Shown here piece by piece: positions 25,140 to 37,166 of a DNA stretch of 64,000 nt (its first letter is position 1; the number at the start of each line of letters is the position of its first letter). Under the pieces are notes generated by a model. The model was given only the letters and a program-made list of their open reading frames with translations, was not told the DNA's origin and did no database searches. The DNA is from Rutidosis leptorrhynchoides (lineage: Eukaryota; Streptophyta; Magnoliopsida; Asterales; Asteraceae). The position numbers were made by a program, and so were the translations under genes. The stretch is taken from NCBI RefSeq assembly GCF_046630445.1, contig NC_092337.1:192464001-192528000 (forward strand). Direction: 5' to 3'.

Positions 25140-26197
25140 TACTCACGTAGTTAACATGAGCATCCGAATTCATAGGAATGTCATCTAGATCAATATGGTT
25201 GTATTGACTAGTTTGGGGACAATTCTTGGTGAGATGTGGCCCTTCGCATCTTTGACAACCTATTTTCATCGTGACGATCGATTGTTGTAGCTTTTTCAAC
25301 TCATTCCCATACATTTGAAATTGATTATTTAAGCTTGCAAGCGTGACTTGCCCATTATCGCTCTCTACTTATGCTACACTTTTCCTTGTCAAATCTCGCG
25401 GTGAAGGTGGCCATTCGTATATGTTAACCGAGATGTCCTCTAGCAAAGTTTCGGCCACATTTGGCGATATATACATAAATACTCCCCCCCCCCCCCCGAA
25501 GATGAATCAAGATATTCCTTAGTCAAAGCATTGGTACCTCAGTAGAACATGTTGATGTACTCCTTCTTAGTCAAACCGTGTGGTGGGCAAGCTCTTAGCA
25601 TCTTCTTGAATCGTACCCACGCATCATACAAAGTTTCATCACCCCGTTGTGTGAATCCATTGATTTCCATTCAAAGACGTTCTACCTTTGATGGTGGGAA
25701 AAAGTGATTGATGAACTCATTGGTTAAATTTTGAAAAGTCCTAATAGAATCGGGTGGCAAATAATTAATTTCGTATCCAATGTTTTGCATCTCCTTGAAG
25801 TGTAAAGCGGATTTTCTTCTATTAACCCTTGGCAAAACAGATCTTTGATCATCGTGAAAAAGTTACCCTCAATCTTCCAATTATCAGCTCCAATTGGAGG
25901 TTTTGTAATAGCCGGAGCTATCACCGTTGGTGCCACCAATCTAGTATTCCACATCGGTGTATCATTCGGATCATTTAGTTGCTCTTGATCAACCGGTGCA
26001 CCTTGGATGATTGGATCACCTTCTTCATTGTGAATTGGTTGGCCGTTCGGATCCATATCTTCTAAATAAAATGGCAAAACCTTAGAATTTTTCCTTAATA
26101 CTCGTTCTTCTCTACGCTTATAAACCCCGTGCACGTATTTCTCCGGATCGGACAAAGGATTTGTAAACTCTTGATCCTTGTGGGACCTTGATTTCAT
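25140..26197 (-). pseudogene. Element B Gag (Athila type)
   Basis: The minus-strand start codon is at 26195-26197. The open N-terminal part runs to about 25800 and is acidic and Pro-rich. It then shifts frame; later pieces read as the capsid region (YDAWVRFKKMLRACPPHG) and a zinc knuckle CQRCEGPHLTKNC (CX2CX3HX4C, about 25219-25258), which binds nucleic acid in Gag proteins. Several stops, a 14-base G run (sense strand) at 25484-25497 and frameshifts make it non-functional as read. Confidence 0.75.
25484..25497. repeat. C14 homopolymer (poly-G on gag sense strand)
   Basis: Fourteen consecutive C inside B's gag. On the sense strand it gives a poly-Gly stretch. Such runs are prone to slippage and to sequencing error. 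Confidence 0.95.
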
Positions 26198-26351
26198 GCA
26201 CCAAAATACCTATCCTTCAATCACAACACAAACACAAGCGGTTTTCCAAATACAAAATAAAAATATAAAAGCAAGAAAAGTACCTTTGTAAGGGCGAACC
26301 CTTACAAAAGGATAGGACGATTAAAAGTTTAAACCAAATATCCCACTAGCT

Positions 26352-26374
26352 AACCGCTACCCGGCAGCGGCACT
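26352..26374 (-). promoter_or_regulatory. Primer-binding site of element B, degraded
   Basis: On the minus strand, just inside the right LTR, AGTGCCGCTGCCGGG resembles the tRNA-Asp-type primer site usual in Athila elements (TGGCGCCGTTGCCGGGG) with several changes. Confidence 0.65.
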
Positions 26375-26381
26375 AAGAAAT

Positions 26382-27986
26382 TGATGATACGTGCATAACA
26401 ATACATCATTACCCTCTAAATTTATACAAGAATTAAACACTACAAACAAGCACACACAACTAACGAGCAATTAGAACCCGGTTATTATAGTGCTTTAATG
26501 TAAGTATTCTTTTTAAGTTCGTCCCAAGAGAGCGGTGTAAGTAGAGTAATTGAAACTATTCATTGTCCTAGGATTTGTTTGATTGGGGGGTTTTGATTAA
26601 TTTTAATTACCAACTAAAACGTGCACAAGTAAATAAACTTAAACTAAACAATTAAAACTAGTTGCAAGTAGCAAGTAACTAAATATTGAGAACTTAAGTC
26701 AATTAATTAAGTAGTGTTCACTTACCTAATCCTCTCTATGCTTAGATAGCCCCGTTTTACCCAAATTGCTATCGCACTAGTTGTTGAGCTATAAAATGTT
26801 TAGCATTACTACCAAAGCTTAATCAAATAACACTTTGCGAATTCACATAAGCATTGCATTCTAAGATTAAGTTAAGCATGAATGGTTATTAAGATTATGC
26901 ATGGGTTGAAATCACTTAAAACCCTTCAACTATCGAAATCACTTAAGATAATCGAACAACACTATGTTGACTAAAGGCCAATTGAAAACCAACTTAGATC
27001 AAGAACACAATCACTTGAAATCCCTAATCTAGTTGTCTAAATCACTCAAGGTGTTGAAGCACAAATTGATTCACTTCTCAAATCACTAAGAGAGCTACTC
27101 AACCTATGTAATCAAAGTAAAGCCTAAAACAAATGCATATCAATGGTTCTATAGCTAACACAATAACACTTGATCATGTAATTCATTCAAACAACATCAT
27201 TCAATTGATTTAGGGGCAAATCATTGCATTAGAGATTCATAGATAAGCAAACACAATAGATTTAGCCAATCATGGCTAAAATTACAGTAACAATAAGCAT
27301 AGAAACATAAATAAACATCATCTTGAGTGATTACAAGTAATTAGTTCAAAACTAGATAAAGAAAATTGGAGATTACAACCTAAAATGATAAAGAGAAGAA
27401 GATCTAGAGCTAATAATGATGAAACTTGAGCTTGCTTCCATCAATTCACCTTCAAACTCTAATGGATGATGAAATTAGGGTTTTGTGTGTGAAATTCGGA
27501 CTAAAAACTGCAGCTCTCCCATAATGACCTCTTCTCTTTCCTTTTATAGTGCTGAAAATTCTGGGCTGAATCAGCGTCAGGTGCGCCGCTTTTGTCTCAG
27601 GAGCGGAGCTTTTGCTAAAAATCAGGAGCGGCTCTTTTGTATTCAGGTGCGGCGCTTTTCTTAGTAAGAGCGGTGCTTTTGACAATAAGGAACGGCACTT
27701 CTGGCCACTGGTGGAAATTGGAGCCAAAACTTGCATAAGAGCGCCGCTTTTCTCTGAGGAGCGGCGATTTTGGACTAGGAGCGGCGCTTTTGGAGCTGTT
27801 TCCTACACTTGTCATTTTCTTTGCAATTTTTTATAAGAATTTGGTAAATTTTACACCAAATCAGGCTTTTAGCCTTGAACCGACACTTTAGAGCAAAAAA
27901 ACAACTTTTGGGCCTAATGATCCTCTAAAATGAATGAAATGAGGGAGATACTGCGAGATAAAACGTGTATAGTTGGAGCTATATCA
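26382..27986 (-). repeat. Element B 5' LTR
   Basis: An uninterrupted 1,605-bp LTR, TGATGATACGTGC to GAGCTATATCA on the plus strand. GC-rich AGCGGCGCTTTT repeats lie at 27580-27800. The target duplication GTCAA follows at 27987-27991. Confidence 0.92.
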
Positions 27987-28055
27987 GTCAACATTTGTGT
28001 ATATTGGTTAAGTTTAAGCTTGCTTGAGGACAAGCAAGGTTCAGTGTGGGGGATT
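27987..28055 (+). promoter_or_regulatory. Element G internal end: hairpin and polypurine tract
   Basis: After the GTCAA duplication, G resumes with the hairpin CTTGCTT-GAGGAC-AAGCAAG (28019-28038) and the purine tract GTGTGGGGGATT, directly followed by the LTR start TGATGTTGCTCG at 28056. These are the same signals as in element B. Confidence 0.85.
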
Positions 28056-29253
28056 TGATGTTGCTCGAATTACACATATTTATCCTCACTATATCATCCT
28101 TAATTCGTTGTGTTTTGAAGAGTTTAGTGATTAAGGATTGTTGGTTTGATGCTTAAAAGATGGTTCAAGGAAAAATGAGGCTGAAAGTCCAATGTGGTGC
28201 AAAATTGACCTAGTCTTGAACCTTAGAATGAGCAAAGTTGAAATGCACTCAATGCCGTCGGTAAAAGTGAGTCTAAGACTTGCACGGATTTTGCAAGTTA
28301 AGGAAGTGCAGGAAAGGCAAATGGTGCGGCGCACCAAATACCAGGTGCGGCGCACCTTAAAGCTAAAAAGTATAAACTATGGCTTAGAAGGCAAATCCCA
28401 ATTTCCACGTGTTAAGGTATGGAGCACCACCTTAAAGGTGCAGCGCACCTTCTTCCCATGTACAATGGTGCAGCGCACCATTACGTAGGTGCGACGCACC
28501 TACGCTAATTCAATCCAAAAATTTCAGCCAACTATAAATACCAATTTAGGGGTTTTTGTTGAAGAGAGCTGCAACTTAGGGCCTTTTTGGAACCCTAAAT
28601 GGGTTTCAGTCATGATTCCATCAAGATGAAGGCTAATTTCAAGCTCCCAACTCCAATTCTATGAAGATTGAAGCTCCATTTCTATCATCCATTCTTCATT
28701 TTAGTGTTTTTTCTCCATTTGGTACTTGCTTTTCTCCATTTTAGTTGTAATGATGAATGATTGTTATTTCTTTGATTAATTTCTTATTTATGCAATGATT
28801 ATAGCTTAGATTGCTTGTGTTCACTTAATTTGTAAACTTGATGCTTGGATTTTACCCTAATCTGTGAATTAGGTGTTTGAATGAGTTGATGATTATTGTG
28901 CTTAATTGATGATCCATTTTTATGCATTTGTTTTAGACTTTACTTTGATTATATAGATTGTGTAGCTTTTATAAGTGATTTGATTAGTGAAACAATTTGT
29001 GCTTCAACACCTTGTGTGATCTAGACAATCAAATTGGGAATTTCAAGTAATTGTGTTCTTGGTTTAGGTTGGTTTTCAATTGGTTTTTAGTCAACATAGT
29101 GGTGTTTGATTATCTTAAGTGATTTTGATAATTAAAGGATTTTAAGTGATTTTAATCCAAAATCGAGTCTCAATGATCTCACTCAAAACATAGTTTGATC
29201 TTTGAAATGATTCTACGTGAGTTAAGGACTTTCATTTGATTGAGGTTTTATGG
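28056..29253 (+). repeat. Element G 3' LTR, 5' part only
   Basis: Homologous to B's LTR in reverse orientation (for example the stretch 28980-29160, with GTGCTTCAACACCTTG and TAGTCAACATAGTG). It has GC-rich palindromic units GGTGCGGCGCACC at 28322-28500. Element E interrupts it at 29254. The remainder is not found beyond E's truncated end, so it has been lost or lies elsewhere. Confidence 0.82.
28322..28500. repeat. GC-rich palindromes GGTGCGGCGCACC
   Basis: Five or six copies of the self-complementary GGTGC(G/A)(G/A)CGCACC type, for example GGTGCGGCGCACC and GGTGCAGCGCACC. They occupy the same part of G's LTR as the AGCGGCGC repeats do in B's LTR. Confidence 0.85.
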
Positions 29254-29425
29254 TGTAGTGACCCGAACTTTTCCATGATTATATATTAAATGAAAATTAT
29301 ATTTGCATGATTAAATGTTTCCAACATGTTAAGCAATCTGTTAAGACTTGATTATTTGAAATGAGTTTCATGTAGACAATTGACCACCCAAGTTGACCGG
29401 CGATTCACGAACGTTAAAATTTGTA

Positions 29426-29630
<205 letters not shown>

Positions 29631-30908
29631 ACATGATATTATGATAAGAAAGTATTTCACTAGGTATATTAACAATGAGTTATATACATAAAATGAGACT
29701 ATTGAATTAAGAAAACTCGAAACGAAATATATATATATAACGATTATCGTTATAACAACGTCTTACTAAATACATATGTATCATATTAAGATATTAATAC
29801 ACTATGTTTAACATCATGAAATGATAATTACATATATCATTAAGCGTATTAACAATTAACTACACGAGTAAGATGAGACTACTAACTTAAGGATTTCGAA
29901 ATAATACATTTAACAAGATGAGACCACCCATGTTAACATGTTAACATAACAATTTAGCATCTCATTTAAGTGTAATAACAATGGATCAATTACATTTAAT
30001 AAGATCGTTAACTTAAAGGTTCCGAAACAACACTTACATGTAACGACTAACGATGACTTAACGACTCAGTTAAAATGTATAAACATATAGTATATTAAGA
30101 TGTATTAGTACACTTTTGAAAGATTTCATGACACATATCAAAGTACTTCTACTTAACAAAAATACCTACAATTGCATTCTCATTCATTTTCATCAACAAT
30201 TCTACTCGTATGCACCAGTATTCGTACTCGTACAATACCCAGCTCCTAGACGTATATACTATTGGTATATACATATAATAATTCAGCTCTTAGCAGCCCT
30301 TGTGAGTCACCTAATCATGCGGGAACCATCATTTGGCAAATAGCATGAAATATCTCACAAAATTACAAACTAATGTGACCTTAAATGGACATGCATAATC
30401 ACGTTTTTCAACATCACAATTATCACTCTCATTTTTCAACTTTCATGGATCAAATTGATCTCTCTCTTGTTCCCTCATATTGTTCTAAGTGTTCTTCATC
30501 ATTTCCTTCATAATCTACATCAATGTAGCTCATAAATCCTAACCTATATCAACTTATAAAACAACTACTCAAGAAAACTTCAAGAACACTTTCATGTTTG
30601 CAAGTCTACTTCCAAGTTTTCTAATACATTCCAAGTAATCATCTAAGCTCAAGAAATCTTTCTTATTTACAGTAATATATCTTTCTAATACAAGGTAATA
30701 CTCATATTCAAACTTTGATTCAATTTCTATAACTATAACTATCTTATTTCGAGTGGAAATCTTACTTGAACTTGTTTTCGTGTCATTATTCTACTTCAAG
30801 AACTTTCAAGCCATCCAAGAATCCTTTGAAGCAAGGTCAATTTTTGTTACTTCCAGTAGGTTTACCTACTAAACTTGAGGTAGTAAATATGTTCATAACA
30901 TCATTCGG

Positions 30909-30913
<5 letters not shown>

Positions 30914-30993
<80 letters not shown>
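30914..30993. repeat. (TA)n microsatellite
   Basis: About 80 bp of TA. The same site in E's 3' LTR (54098-54108) has only a short ATATATATA. Confidence 0.95.
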
Positions 30994-30995
<2 letters not shown>

Positions 30996-31992
30996 ATCTT
31001 ATTCGAAGATTTGAACTTGTAATCACTAGAACATAGTTTAGTTAATTCTAAATTTGTTCGCAAATAAAGTTAATCCTTCTAACTTGACTTTTAAAATCAA
31101 CTAAACACATGTTCTATATCTATATGATATGCTAACTTAATGATTTAAAACCTGGAAACACGAAAAACACCGTAAAACCGGACATACGCCGTTGTAGTAA
31201 CACCGCGGGCTGTTTTGGGTTTGATAATTAAAAACTATGATAAACTTTGATTTAAAAGTTGTTCTTCTGGGAAAATGATTTTTCTTATGAACATAAAACT
31301 ATATCCAAAAATCATGGTTAAACTCAAAATGGAAGTATGTTTTTCAAAATGGTCATCAAGATGTCGTTCTTTCGACGGAAATGACTACCTCTTTAAAAAA
31401 TTACTTGTAACCTGTATTTTTGACTATAAACTTATACTTTTTCTGTTTAGTTTCATAAATTTCATTTCATTATGAAACCATAGCAACTTGAATCACTCAA
31501 AACGGATTTGAAACGAATAAATGACGGGTAAAACAAAATTGGAAAAATTTGCTAGTTTTAGCTACGAAAATTTTGTAATAAATCTAGACTAAATATATCC
31601 TAACTAATTTATATTGTATTATACATATTATGTAATCTTGGGATACCATAGACACGTATACAATATTTTGACATATCATATCCACCCATCTATATATATA
31701 TTTCGGAACAACCATAGACACTCTATATGCAATAATGCTTGAGTTAGCTATACAGGGTTGAGGTTGATTCCAAAATAATATATATACTCTGAGTTGTGAT
31801 CTAGCCTGAGACTTGTATACACTGGGTCGTGGATTGATTAGAGATAATATATATTGATTTATTTTTGTACATCTAACTGTAGACAACTAGTGGTAGGTTA
31901 CTAACGAGGACTGCTAACTTAACAAACTTAAATCATAAAAACATAATAAAAAAAATGTTGTGAATATATTTCAATCATACTTTGATATATAT

Positions 31993-34900
31993 TGTAGTGA
32001 CCCGAACTTTTCCATGTTTATATATATTAATTGAGATTGATATTTACATGATTAAATGTTTCCAACATGTTAAGTAATCAAACTTGTTAAGACTTGATTA
32101 ATTGAAATATGTTTCATATAGACAATTGACCACCTAAGTTGACCGGTGATTCATGAACGTTAAAACTTGTAAAAACTATATGATGACATATATATGGATA
32201 TATATATATAGTTAACATGATACTATGATAAGTAAACATATCATTAAGTATATTAACAATGAACTACATATGTAAAAACAAGACTACTAACTTAATGATT
32301 TTTAAACGAGACATATATGTAACGATTATCGTTGTAAAGACATTTAATGTATATATATCATATTAAGAGATATTCATATATGATAATATCATGATAATAT
32401 AATAATTTAAAATCTCATTTGATATTATAAACATTGGGTTAACAACATTTAACAAGATCGTTAACCTAAAGGTTTCAAAACAACACTTACATGTAACGAC
32501 TAACGATGACTTAACGACTCAGTTAAAATGTATATACATGTAGTGTTTTAATATGTATTTATACACTTTTGAAAGACTTCAATACACTTATCAAAATACT
32601 TCTACTTAATAAAAATGCTTACAATTACATCCTCGTTCAATTTCATCAACAATTCTACTCGTATGCACCCGTATTCGTACTCGTACAATACACTGCTTTT
32701 AGATGTATGTACTATTGGTATATACACTCCAATGATCAGCTCTTAGCAGCCCATGTGAGTCACCTAACACATGTGAGAACCATAATTTGGCAACTAGCAT
32801 GAAATATCTCATAAAATTACAAAAATATGAGTAATCATTCATGACTTATTTACATGAAAACAAAATTACATATCCTTTATATCTAATCCATACACCAACG
32901 ACCAAAAACACCTACAAACACTTTCATTTTTCAATTTTCTTCATCTAATTGATCTCTCTCAAGTTCTATCTTCAAGTTCTAAGTGTTCTTCATATATTCT
33001 ACAAGTTCTAGTTACATAAAATCAAGAATACTTTCAAGTTTGCTAGCTCACTTCCAATCTTGTAAGGTGATCATCCAACCTCAAGAAATCTTTTTTTCTT
33101 ATAGTAGGTTATTATTCTAATACAAGGTAATAATCATATTCAAACTTTGGTTCAATTTCTATAACTATAACAATCTTATTTCAAGTGATGATCTTACTTG
33201 AACTTGTTTTCGTGTCATGATTCTGCTTCAAGAACTTCGAGCCATCCAAGGATCCGTTGAAGCTAGATCCATTTTTCTCTTTTCTAGTAGGTTTATCCAA
33301 GGAACTTAAGGTAGTAATTATGTTCATAACATCATTCGATTCATACATATAAATCTATCTTATTCGAAGGTTTAAACTTGTAATCACTAGAACATAGTAT
33401 AGTTAATTCTAAACTTGTTCGCAAACAAAAGTTAATCCTTCTAACTTGACTTTTAAAATCAACTAAACACATGTTCTATATCTATATGATATGCTAACTT
33501 AATGATTTAAAACCTGGAAACACGAAAAACACCGTAAAACCGGATTTACGCCGTCGTATTAACACCGCGGGCTGTTTTGGGTTAGTTAATTAAAAACTAT
33601 GATAAACTTTGATTTAAAAGTTGTTATTATGAGAAAATGATTTTTATTATGAACATGAAACTATATCCAAAAATTATGGTTAAACTCAAAGTGGAAGTAT
33701 GTTTTCTAAAATGGTCATCTAGACGTCGTTCTTTCGACTGAAATGAATACCTTTACAAAAACGACTTGTAACTTATTTTTATGACTATAAACCTATAATT
33801 TTTCTGTTTAGATTCATAAAATAGAGTTCAATATGAAACCATAGCAATTTGATTCACTCAAAACGGATTTAAAATGAAGAAGTTATGGGTAAAACAAGAT
33901 TGGATAATTTTTCTCATTTTAGCTACGTGAAAATTGGTAACGAATCTATTCCAACCATAACTTAATCAACTTGTATTGTATATTATGTAATCTTGAGATA
34001 CCATAGACACGTATACAATGTTTCGACCTATCATGTCGACACATCTATATATATTTCAGAACAACCATAGACACTCTATATGTGAATGTTGGAGTTAGCT
34101 ATACAGGGTTGAGGTTGATTTCAAAATATATATAGTTTGAGTTGTGATCAATACTGAGATACGTATATACTGGGTCGTGGATTCATTCAAGATAATATTT
34201 ATCGATTTATTTATGTACATCTAACTGTAGACAACTAGTTGTAGGTTACTAACGAGGACAGCTGACTTAATAAACTTAAAACATCAAAATATATTAAAAG
34301 TGTTGTAAATATATTTTGAACATACTTTGATATATATGTATATATTGTTATAGATTCGTGAATGAACCAGTGGCCAAGTCTTACTTCCCGACGAAGTAAA
34401 AATCTGTGAAAGTGAGTTATAGTCCCACTTTTAAAATCTAATATTTTTGGGATGAGAATACATGCAGGTTTTATAAATGATTTACAAAATAGACACAAGT
34501 ACGTGAAACTACATTCTATGGTTGAATTATCAAAATCGAATATGCCCCTTTTTATTAAGTCTGGTAATCTAAGAATTAGGGAACAGACACCCTAATTGAC
34601 GCGAATCCTAAAGATAGATCTATTGGGCCTAACAAACCCCATCCAAAGTACCGGATGCTTTAGTACTTCGAAATTTATATCATATCCGAAGGGTATCCCG
34701 GAATGATAGGGATATTCTTATATATGCATCTTGTTAATGTCGGTTACCAGGTGTTCACCATATGAATGATTTTTATCTCTATGTATGGGATGTGTATTGA
34801 AATATGAAATCTTGTGGTCTATTATTATGATTTGATATATATAGGTTAAACCTATAACTCACCAACATTTTTGTTGACGTTTTAAGCATGTTTATTCTCA

Positions 34901-35244
34901 GGTGATTATTAAGAGCTTCCGCTGTCGCATACTTAAATAAGGACGAGATTTGGAGTCCATGCTTGTATCATATTGTGTAAAAACTTCATTCAAGAAACTT
35001 ATTTTGTTGTAACATATTTGTATTGTAAACCATTATGTAATGGTCGTGTGTAAATAGGATATTTTAGATTATCATTATTTGATAATCTACATAAAGCTTT
35101 TTAAACCTTTATTGATGAAATAAAGGTTATGGTTTGTTTTAAAATGAATGCAGTCTTTGAAAAACGTCTCATATAGAGGTCAAAACCTCGCAACGAAATC
35201 AATTAATATGGAACATTTTTAATCAATAAGAACGGGACATTTCA
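31993..35244 (+). repeat. Element D 5' LTR
   Basis: TGTAGTGACCCGAAC to GGGACATTTCA, 3,252 bp. The microsatellite sites that are long in C and E are short here. The shared module is at about 34005-34180. Confidence 0.95.
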
Positions 35245-35245
35245 G

Positions 35246-35263
35246 TTGGTATCCGAGCGTTGG
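35246..35263 (+). promoter_or_regulatory. Primer-binding site of element D
   Basis: TTGGTATCCGAGCGTTGG, one base after the LTR, is a variant of the initiator tRNA-Met site (TGGTATCAGAGC in A and F). E has TTGGTATCCGAGTG. The conserved leader follows to about 35345. Confidence 0.85.
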
Positions 35264-35453
35264 TCTTAGAGAACCAGAATTTTGCATTAGTGTGTCTTAT
35301 CGAGTTTGTTAGGATGCATTAGTGAGTCTGGACTTCGACCGTGTTTACTTGAAAAATGATTGCTTAACAAATTTTGTTGGAAACTATATATTTTTAATCT
35401 GTGAATATTATGTGATATATTAATCTCTTAACGCGTTTGATATTATGTGATAG

Positions 35454-36008
35454 ATGTCTACCTCTAGAAAAAGTCCCATTGACTCATCTAATAATAATGA
35501 AGAGTCAAATGTAAATTGGAATGATTCGTGGACTGATTCACATGTTCCCGAAGAGGAACCGGAAGAAGAGTCGGAACCGGAAGAAGAATCGGAACCGGAA
35601 GAAGAATCGGAACCGGATGAAGAAATAGAACCGGTGGGGGAAATAATAAAATAGTTAAGTAAAAGAAAATCCTCAACCAACCGACCAAGGTTAATTATGG
35701 TCAATGGTGTTTCCGCCAAGGAAGCAAAATATTGGGAGGATTACCAATTCTCCGATGAATCAGATTCCGACGAGAATTCCGATGATGTTATAGAAATTAC
35801 CCCAACTGAATTTAAAAAGGCAAAAGAAAATAATAAGGGAAAGGGCATAAAAATAGAGAAATCTAATTCCAACCCCGATGAACTTTATATGTATCGTCAA
35901 CCCCCGAAGTCCTTAAGTTGTAACAATGACCCGGGAACCTCTAAACCACCAGGTTTTTCAAAACCAATGTGGAAAACGATGGGGGATATCACATTGGGAA
36001 CATCATAG
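35454..36008 (+). pseudogene. Element D acidic leader ORF (ORF1)
   Basis: The reading frame starts at 35454 and is in one frame to 36008 with a single TAG at 35652-35654. It opens with an Asn/Ser-rich segment, then an 18-bp repeat array coding for EPEEES units (35560-35625), then VNGVSAKEAKYWEDYQFSDE, an Asp/Ser/Glu-rich stretch and a Lys-rich KKAKENNKGKGIKIEK. It resembles no domain I know. Position between primer site and gag recalls the extra ORF of Ogre-type elements, but no homology is claimed. Its end differs from E's because a 23-bp duplicate of F-box sequence (35978-36000) replaces the E-like tail. Confidence 0.7.
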
Positions 36009-36117
36009 TTGTATTCGTGTGGTGTAATATATGTAATATAGTGTGCTTATGCTTTATGATATATGTAAAAATTGCTTGTATTAATAAGTATTTTTTTTTA
36101 TGAATCTAACTCTTGTC

Positions 36118-36128
36118 TATTTTACAGT
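36118..36128 (+). promoter_or_regulatory. Candidate 3' splice site before the F-box gene
   Basis: CTATTTTACAG followed 14 bp later by the F-box start codon; E has the same signal (TGTTTTACAG, 46748-46757). A pyrimidine-rich lead and terminal AG fit a plant acceptor, so the F-box product could come from a spliced mRNA. No transcript data are available here. Confidence 0.35.
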
Positions 36129-36141
36129 ATAAAAACACAAA

Positions 36142-36756
36142 ATGGATAGACAACCCAATATTTTAAGAGACCTACCCGGAGACATGATTGATGAAATCTT
36201 GTCTAGAGTCGGTCAGAATTCTTCGGCACAACTATTTAAGGCGAGATCAGTTTGTAAGACATTCGAAGAACGTTCCAAGAATGCCTTGGTTTATAAAAGG
36301 CTTTCGTTCGAAAGATGGGGGATATCACATTGGGAAATCCATAAGTTACGATGTGTTTACTTTGACGCATATATTGCGGGGAACCCAAATGCTATTTTAC
36401 GCAATGGGTTAAGAAATTATTTTGACTCAATATATCCGAATATTGGACTTCGTGATTTAGAAAAAGCGGCTAACATGCAACATAAAGAAGCATGTTATGC
36501 TTACGGATTAGTAATGTTCGCTTCTCACCAAAGTGAGAACAAGAACATCGGGCTACAACTATTAAACAAAACGTTCCCACAAGTGACAGAGTCGGTAATT
36601 GGGGTAAGAAATGAGGTTTTTAGATTGTTACGGGACTGTTGGACATTACGTAACCCTCGTCCCTTTGACGACATTACAACACGCTGTCTTATCAACGGCC
36701 ATAACGGTTATGTTCCAAAAGACCAAGGATGGGAGGTAATCCTAGTAAAACCATAA
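36142..36756 (+). CDS. Retrotransposon-borne F-box protein (At1g67623/At2g35280-like)
   Basis: 204 codons from ATG at 36142. Residues 10-55 form an F-box (LPGDMIDEILSRVGQNSSAQ, then RSVCKTFEE and the YKRLSFE end). The C-terminal half has GNPNAILRNGL, NYFDSIYPNIGLRDLEKAAN and HKEACYAYGLVMFA, the TPR/Sel1-like helices of the plant At1g67623/At2g35280-type F-box family. F-box proteins usually bind SKP1 in SCF ubiquitin ligases and select targets; this copy's target is unknown. The frame is open, but compared with E it ends early: a TAA at 36754 replaces a Glu codon, and 22 further codons (CMTCFWTYELRVFI onward) remain readable to 36825. It lies between ORF1 and gag, at the same place as in E, so it belongs to the element. 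Confidence 0.85.
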   Translation: MDRQPNILRDLPGDMIDEILSRVGQNSSAQLFKARSVCKTFEERSKNALVYKRLSFERWGISHWEIHKLRCVYFDAYIAGNPNAILRNGLRNYFDSIYPNIGLRDLEKAANMQHKEACYAYGLVMFASHQSENKNIGLQLLNKTFPQVTESVIGVRNEVFRLLRDCWTLRNPRPFDDITTRCLINGHNGYVPKDQGWEVILVKP

Positions 36757-37166
36757 TGCATGACTTGTTTCTGGACGTATGAATTACGTGTCTTTATTGC
36801 CTTTGCTGAACGACTTATGTACTAGCTAGAATTATCTTCACAACCATCTTGTATCAAATTTATTGTGTGCTATATTTCATGCTATATGTAAAATAAGCGG
36901 TATTGTAAGTTTGTAAAATATTGTGTAAAAGTTTGAACGCGAAATATTATTATAATCAGTTTTTCATATAGAATTGTAGTAGTTGAATTGTATATTAGCT
37001 ACTAAGTATGAACTTAATGGGTAGGTACTACCCGAATTTAAACTTATAAAACGCTAATATGAAGAAAAAGCTTTTATAAATGAGATCATATTATGCTACG
37101 AAATACTATTAACTACTCTTAATATTCTGTATGATTAACTTGTTCCATTTGACTATTTTGAAGGAA
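36757..37166 (+). mobile_element. Element D spacer between F-box gene and gag
   Basis: The first 69 bp are the out-of-use C-terminal extension of the F-box frame. The rest is AT-rich, without a frame, and includes the palindrome at 37019-37035. E has the same spacer (47438-47760). Confidence 0.7.
37019..37035. repeat. Palindrome upstream of D gag
   Basis: TGGGTAG-GTA-CTACCCG, one base off perfect. E's copy is perfect (47611-47627). The left half repeats the GGGTAGGTAC found at the 3' LTR junction. Confidence 0.85.

Noticed and set aside
36142..36756. The F-box gene as an ordinary host gene into which an element inserted
   Set aside because: The same gene stands in the same position in both D and E between ORF1 and gag, inside LTR pairs with their own insertion sites.
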